From Micromonospora globispora (lineage in GTDB: Bacteria; Actinomycetota; Actinomycetes; Mycobacteriales; Micromonosporaceae), in NCBI RefSeq assembly GCF_003857015.1, contig NZ_QGGF01000256.1, forward strand, positions 1 through 37,007: DNA of 37,007 nucleotides, in the 5' to 3' direction. Position 1 is the stretch's first letter. The number at the start of each line of letters is the position of its first letter. The notes below the pieces were generated by a model, which worked only from the letters and a program-made list of their open reading frames with translations, was not told the origin of the DNA and did not search any database. The translations under genes were made by a program, and so were the position numbers. Shown here piece by piece: positions 32,928 through 37,007 of this stretch.

Positions 32928-33797
32928 GTGGGCCGGCGGTCACGTATCGAGTGGCACGACAACGGCTCACTCGTCTGGACCTGGGGCCTGACGGTCATCG
33001 TGTCGAGCGTCGGATTGCTGCTGCTGGGCGTCGCGGCGGTCTTCTGGGTGGCCCGCACCCCGGCCGAGGTTGCCGCTGAAGACGCCGGAGTCATGTTCCC
33101 GGCGATGTTCGGTGCCGTCACGCTTTTTGTGGCGGTGTCTGGACGAATCACCACAGCCAACGCCCTGCGCTATTCGGACGTGCGCCTGCCGCCGATCCCC
33201 CACCGGCCTGGGATGACACCCCCCATCGGGAGGCAGCGGCGCTCGCTACGACGTCGCAGCGGCATCGCCTACCTGTACATGGCGCTCGTCGCTGGCGGAA
33301 TTGCCGGCGCCTCGCTGGTGAACTGGGGTGAGCAGCCCCGCATTGGCAGCCTGCTCGAACTGGCGCTCGCCGCCGGCGGCGGTGCCGGCTGCTACCTGGC
33401 CGGGCCGGCCGCCCGGTTCGTCGTCACGCCTGAATATCTTCGGATCGAGACGGCGCTGCGCCGCATGTCGGTACCCCGGCACCTGCTCGGCGGGTTCTCC
33501 CGGCGCGGCGTGGAGATCCGTCTCGACCTGACCAACGGCGATCACGTCCAGTTCCGGGTCGACTCACCCCTCTTGGACCCGCGCGGAAGCAGGTACCGAA
33601 CCAACGGCCGGACCCAGACGCGCACAGTCGAGCGGATTGTGGCCATGCTGCGTGACGTGCCGGCCGCCGACACCAGCGAGAGTCAGGTCATCACCGCCCC
33701 GCGGCGTGCCATGATCACCCTCGCAGTCGCTGCCGGGCTCGCGTCGGTCGCCGCGCTCGCCGCGCTCGTCCCGATGTCGCCCTTGTCGCGCCGCTAG
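32928..33797 (+). CDS. Multi-helix membrane protein, unknown function
   Basis: This encodes 289 residues from a GTG preceded by GGGGGTG. Two N-terminal helices (around residues 18-42 and 55-75), two central helices (about 113-130 and 137-160) and one near the C-terminus (about 261-282) are visible, with a soluble domain between the fourth and fifth. That domain (RFVVTPEYLRIETALRR) resembles a membrane-associated PH-like fold, but this is uncertain. I recognise no function. It lies between the transposon remnant and the ychF region. Confidence 0.7.
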   Translation: MGRRSRIEWHDNGSLVWTWGLTVIVSSVGLLLLGVAAVFWVARTPAEVAAEDAGVMFPAMFGAVTLFVAVSGRITTANALRYSDVRLPPIPHRPGMTPPIGRQRRSLRRRSGIAYLYMALVAGGIAGASLVNWGEQPRIGSLLELALAAGGGAGCYLAGPAARFVVTPEYLRIETALRRMSVPRHLLGGFSRRGVEIRLDLTNGDHVQFRVDSPLLDPRGSRYRTNGRTQTRTVERIVAMLRDVPAADTSESQVITAPRRAMITLAVAAGLASVAALAALVPMSPLSRR

Positions 33798-33838
33798 ATC
33801 CGCAAGCCTCCGGCGATGCTGACCCATCGGGCACCCCT

Positions 33839-33946
33839 TCACTTTCGGCGTCGGCGGGTGGCCAACCAGATTGCCGCCGCCGCGATGGCGAACGGCACCA
33901 CGAAGCAGAGGACGACGACGATCGACGGCAGCTTAAGTGACCCCAT
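33839..33946 (-). CDS. 35-residue single-helix membrane protein (candidate)
   Basis: The minus-strand ATG at 33946 reads MGSLKLPSIVVVLCFVVPFA, then IAAAAIWLATRRRRK, then TGA at 33839-33841. A single hydrophobic helix (residues 8-29) with a basic C-terminal tail is a common plan for small membrane proteins. No clear Shine-Dalgarno sequence precedes it, so expression is unproven. It is convergent with the multi-helix membrane gene and lies downstream of ychF. Confidence 0.4.
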   Translation of the reverse strand: MGSLKLPSIVVVLCFVVPFAIAAAAIWLATRRRRK

Positions 33947-34115
33947 GGCTGGGGAGCCTACGAGCCGCCGTCACGTCTCGGCCGCCGATCCGCCGGATCC
34001 GTGGGTGGCGGATGGCCTACGCGGGCGCGGCCCGGACGGGCCGCCCGGCGAGCGTTGGCAGTTCTGCGGACTCGCTGCGGACCAGGGAGGCGTGACCTGC
34101 GCGAACGCGGCCCAC
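33947..34115. other. Gene-free tail with stem-loops downstream of the ychF-type gene
   Basis: The stretch after the ychF stop contains two inverted repeats. GCGGCCCG (34027-34034) with CGGGCCGC (34037-34044) is a plausible terminator for the leftward gene. ATCCGCC (33988-33994) with GGCGGAT (34007-34013) is a second stem. No gene is supported. Confidence 0.55.
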
Positions 34116-35201
<1,086 letters not shown>

Positions 35202-35262
35202 GGGCGGCCAGTCTACGCGGCCCCCGACCTGCCCGGTCGGGCGCGCCGTCCGGCAATGGGGT

Positions 35263-35997
35263 CTAGCCGAGCAGCCGGGGCTCGATCCGGGTTTCCCGGA
35301 CGCTGCCGTCCTCGGCGCGGCTCACCTCGTACGCGGCGACGCCCTCCCGCTCCGCGACCGCCTCGACCAGCCGGGTGCTCCGGTAGATCAGCCCGACGCC
35401 GTCGTCGGTGCAGTGGCTCGCCGGCAACGTGCCCTCGCCGACCAGCTTGTGCATCAGCGGGCGCCGCTGCTCCTCGCTGTCGTAGTGCACGCCGTTGCCG
35501 TACGGCAGCCAGCCCAGGCCGTCGGTGAAGCCCCGCAGGGTCGGTCCGAAGCTGTCGGTGGCACCGCCCTGGTGCCAGCAGATCGACCCGGCGGAGACCC
35601 CGCCCAGCACCACGCCGGCCTGCCAGCACTCGTGCAGGATCTCGTCCAGGCCGTGCACCCGCCACACCGCGCAGAGGTTCGCGACGCTGCCGCCGCCGAC
35701 CCAGACGATGTCCTGGGCGAGCAGGTGCTCCCGGATGTCGTCGACGTTGGGCATCGGGTAGAGGGCGACGTGGGACGGGCGGAACCGGGTGCCGGCGAAC
35801 GCGCCGTAGAAGACGGTGAACGAGGTCGGCTGGTCACCGACCGCCTGGCCCAGGTAGCAGATCCGGGGCGCGTCACCGGCCTGCGCCAGCTCGGCCATCA
35901 GGTCGAAGACCGGGCCGGGCTTCGCGTTCCAGGGGCCGCGCTGCCGGCTGGAGAAGCCCATGCTGGTGGCGACGATGGTCGGTTCGCTGGCGGGCAT
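35263..35997 (-). CDS. Peptidase E-like S51 family serine hydrolase
   Basis: From the ATG at 35997, with GAGAGGA 6 nt upstream, this is 244 residues. A start at 36030 would add 11. The nucleophile elbow is GGVSAGSICW with the catalytic Ser, and IVWVGGGSVANL is the conserved glycine loop of the family. Peptidase E removes N-terminal aspartate from dipeptides in the cytoplasm. Relatives include cyanophycinases. The specificity here is unproven. It precedes ychF by 61 nt and is probably cotranscribed with it. Confidence 0.85.
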   Translation of the reverse strand: MPASEPTIVATSMGFSSRQRGPWNAKPGPVFDLMAELAQAGDAPRICYLGQAVGDQPTSFTVFYGAFAGTRFRPSHVALYPMPNVDDIREHLLAQDIVWVGGGSVANLCAVWRVHGLDEILHECWQAGVVLGGVSAGSICWHQGGATDSFGPTLRGFTDGLGWLPYGNGVHYDSEEQRRPLMHKLVGEGTLPASHCTDDGVGLIYRSTRLVEAVAEREGVAAYEVSRAEDGSVRETRIEPRLLG

Positions 35998-36060
35998 GGT
36001 GGTCCTCTCGTCGGTGTCGGTCTTGATCATCCTCCGGCAGCAGGCCGGGGGGTGCAGCCC

Positions 36061-36576
36061 TCAGGTCTCCGCCTCGGCGGCGGCCAGCAGCGTCCGCAGC
36101 AGGTCGGCCAGGCGTTCCTGGTCCGCCGGCGGCAGGGCGTCCAGGATCCGCCGCTGCACGGCCAGCCCCGCCTCGACGGACTCCTCGACCACCCGCCGGC
36201 CGGCGTCGGTGAGGGTGACCCGCAGCGCCCGCCGGTCCGTCGGGTCGGGGGTACGCCGGACCAGCCCGGCCCGCTCCAGCCGGTCCAGCCGGCCGGTCAT
36301 GCCGCCGGAGGTGAGCATCAGCCCGGCGGCGAGCGCCTTCGGGGCGAGCGTGTACGGCTCGCCGGAGCGGCGTAGCGCGGCGAGCACGTCGAACTCGCCC
36401 CGGCCGATCCCCCAGCCGGCGTACGCCTTCTCCTGCCGGTCACCGACCAGCCGAGCCAGCCGGTAGATCCGGCCGAAGACGGCCATCGGTTCCGGCCGCA
36501 TGCCGGGCCGTTCGCGCCGCCACTGCTCGACGATCACGTCCACGTCGTCCGTTGCCACCCCGGGATTGTGCCGCAC
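36061..36576 (-). CDS. MarR-family transcriptional regulator
   Basis: This 171-residue protein starts at a GTG, with GGGGAAG upstream. The winged helix-turn-helix is clear: GEFDVLAALRRSG, LAAGLMLTSGGMTGRLDRLE, then the wing RTPDPTDRRALRVTLTDAG. Dimer helices flank it on both sides. It is divergent from an exporter gene, with a palindrome in the gap, the usual arrangement of MarR repressors that control an efflux pump. The inducing ligand is unknown. Confidence 0.9.
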   Translation of the reverse strand: MRHNPGVATDDVDVIVEQWRRERPGMRPEPMAVFGRIYRLARLVGDRQEKAYAGWGIGRGEFDVLAALRRSGEPYTLAPKALAAGLMLTSGGMTGRLDRLERAGLVRRTPDPTDRRALRVTLTDAGRRVVEESVEAGLAVQRRILDALPPADQERLADLLRTLLAAAEAET

Positions 36577-36606
36577 CTCGCACTTCCCCTTTCACTCGGC
36601 ACTGAT

Positions 36607-36624
36607 TAGCTTAGCTCTAAGCTA
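36607..36624. promoter_or_regulatory. Palindromic operator candidate between MarR and exporter genes
   Basis: TAGCTTAG (36607-36614) and CTAAGCTA (36617-36624) are perfect 8-bp arms around CT. Extra TTAGC copies lie at its left edge and at 36626-36630. The length, symmetry and location 26 bp before the exporter ATG fit a MarR dimer site. Confidence 0.7.
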
Positions 36625-36649
36625 CTTAGCGAGAAGGAAGGCCCGATCA

Positions 36650-37007
36650 ATGAACCGCCGCTGGACGGACATCGCGCTCACCGCCGCCGCCCCGACCGCC
36701 TGGGGCACCACCTACCTGGTCACCTCCGAGCTGCTCCCCGCCGACCGGCCGCTCTGGTCGGGCGTGCTGCGGGCGCTGCCGGCGGGGCTGCTGCTACTCG
36801 CGGTGACCCGGCACCGCCCGCATGGTGCCTGGTGGTGGCGGGCGGCCGTGCTCGGCGCGCTCAACATCGGCGCGTTCTTCCCGCTGCTCTTCTACGCCGC
36901 GTACCGGCTGCCCGGCGGGACCGCCGCCGTGCTGGGCGCGGCCCAACCGCTCCTGGTCGCCGCGCTGAGCGTGGTCGCCCTCGGCGAGCGCCCCCCGCGG
37001 CCCGCGC
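36650..37007 (+). CDS. EamA/DMT-family transporter (3' end outside window)
   Basis: The ATG at 36650, with AGAAGGAAGG upstream, opens a frame to the end of the window (119 codons seen). It begins MNRRWTDIALTAAAPTAWGT and continues with alternating hydrophobic helices, including FFPLLFYAAYRLPGGTAAVL and QPLLVAALSVVALGE, the EamA (RhaT-like) repeat. Family members export metabolites, amino acids or drugs. It is divergent from the MarR gene and likely under its control. The C-terminal repeat is not in the window. Confidence 0.85.
   Translation, partial: MNRRWTDIALTAAAPTAWGTTYLVTSELLPADRPLWSGVLRALPAGLLLLAVTRHRPHGAWWWRAAVLGALNIGAFFPLLFYAAYRLPGGTAAVLGAAQPLLVAALSVVALGERPPRPA

Overview
The window is GC-rich, densely coded actinobacterial chromosome, most likely from Micromonospora or a close relative. 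The actinobacterial assignment rests on a mycothiol biosynthesis gene (mshB-like), a mycobacterial-type Sdh1 succinate dehydrogenase operon, GTG starts, GTGA/ATGA stop-start overlaps and hairpins without T-tracts. The genus is inference from overall gene content. No tRNA, rRNA or CRISPR array was seen.

Region 1 (1-10.7 kb) is conserved metabolism and transport. It holds the tail of an unidentified protein, two small membrane proteins cotranscribed with mshB, a DPP-IV-like S9 peptidase, and a complete five-gene peptide/nickel-type ABC importer read leftward (two ATPases, two permeases, lipoprotein). Region 2 (10.9-20.8 kb) holds a Uma2-type nuclease, a TldD/TldE protease pair, the three-gene Sdh1 operon, a MutT-like Nudix hydrolase, a degenerate pterin-dehydratase-like protein, a small membrane protein and a methyltransferase.

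Region 3 (20.8-33.9 kb) is accessory and contains several broken genes. Intact-looking genes include a lipocalin-like protein, an NAD-dependent epimerase, a DivIVA-domain protein, a GntR regulator with a perfect palindrome upstream, a VOC protein, a tyrosine phosphatase, a Nudix hydrolase, a zinc-ribbon protein and a proline-rich membrane-anchored protein. A regulator fusing an IS30-type helix-turn-helix to a GbsR/MarR domain faces a DUF4097 gene and an alpha/beta hydrolase gene. Broken genes are a SigJ-type ECF sigma factor missing its middle, a membrane protein cut by an in-frame TAG, a nucleotidyltransferase and a VOC fragment meeting head to head, a Nudix fragment ending at the Nudix box, and a serine resolvase without its catalytic N-terminus. 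The resolvase lies beside a long near-perfect inverted repeat. This points to past insertions and deletions.

Region 4 (33.9-37.0 kb) returns to housekeeping content: a YchF-type ATPase, a peptidase E-like S51 hydrolase, and a MarR regulator divergent from an EamA-type exporter that runs off the window, with a palindromic operator candidate between them.

The most notable points are the HTH_38-GbsR/DUF4097/hydrolase locus with its inverted repeats, the cluster of broken genes, the histidine-rich tail on SdhB, and several unassigned palindromes in promoter regions. I did not find a system I could firmly call new.
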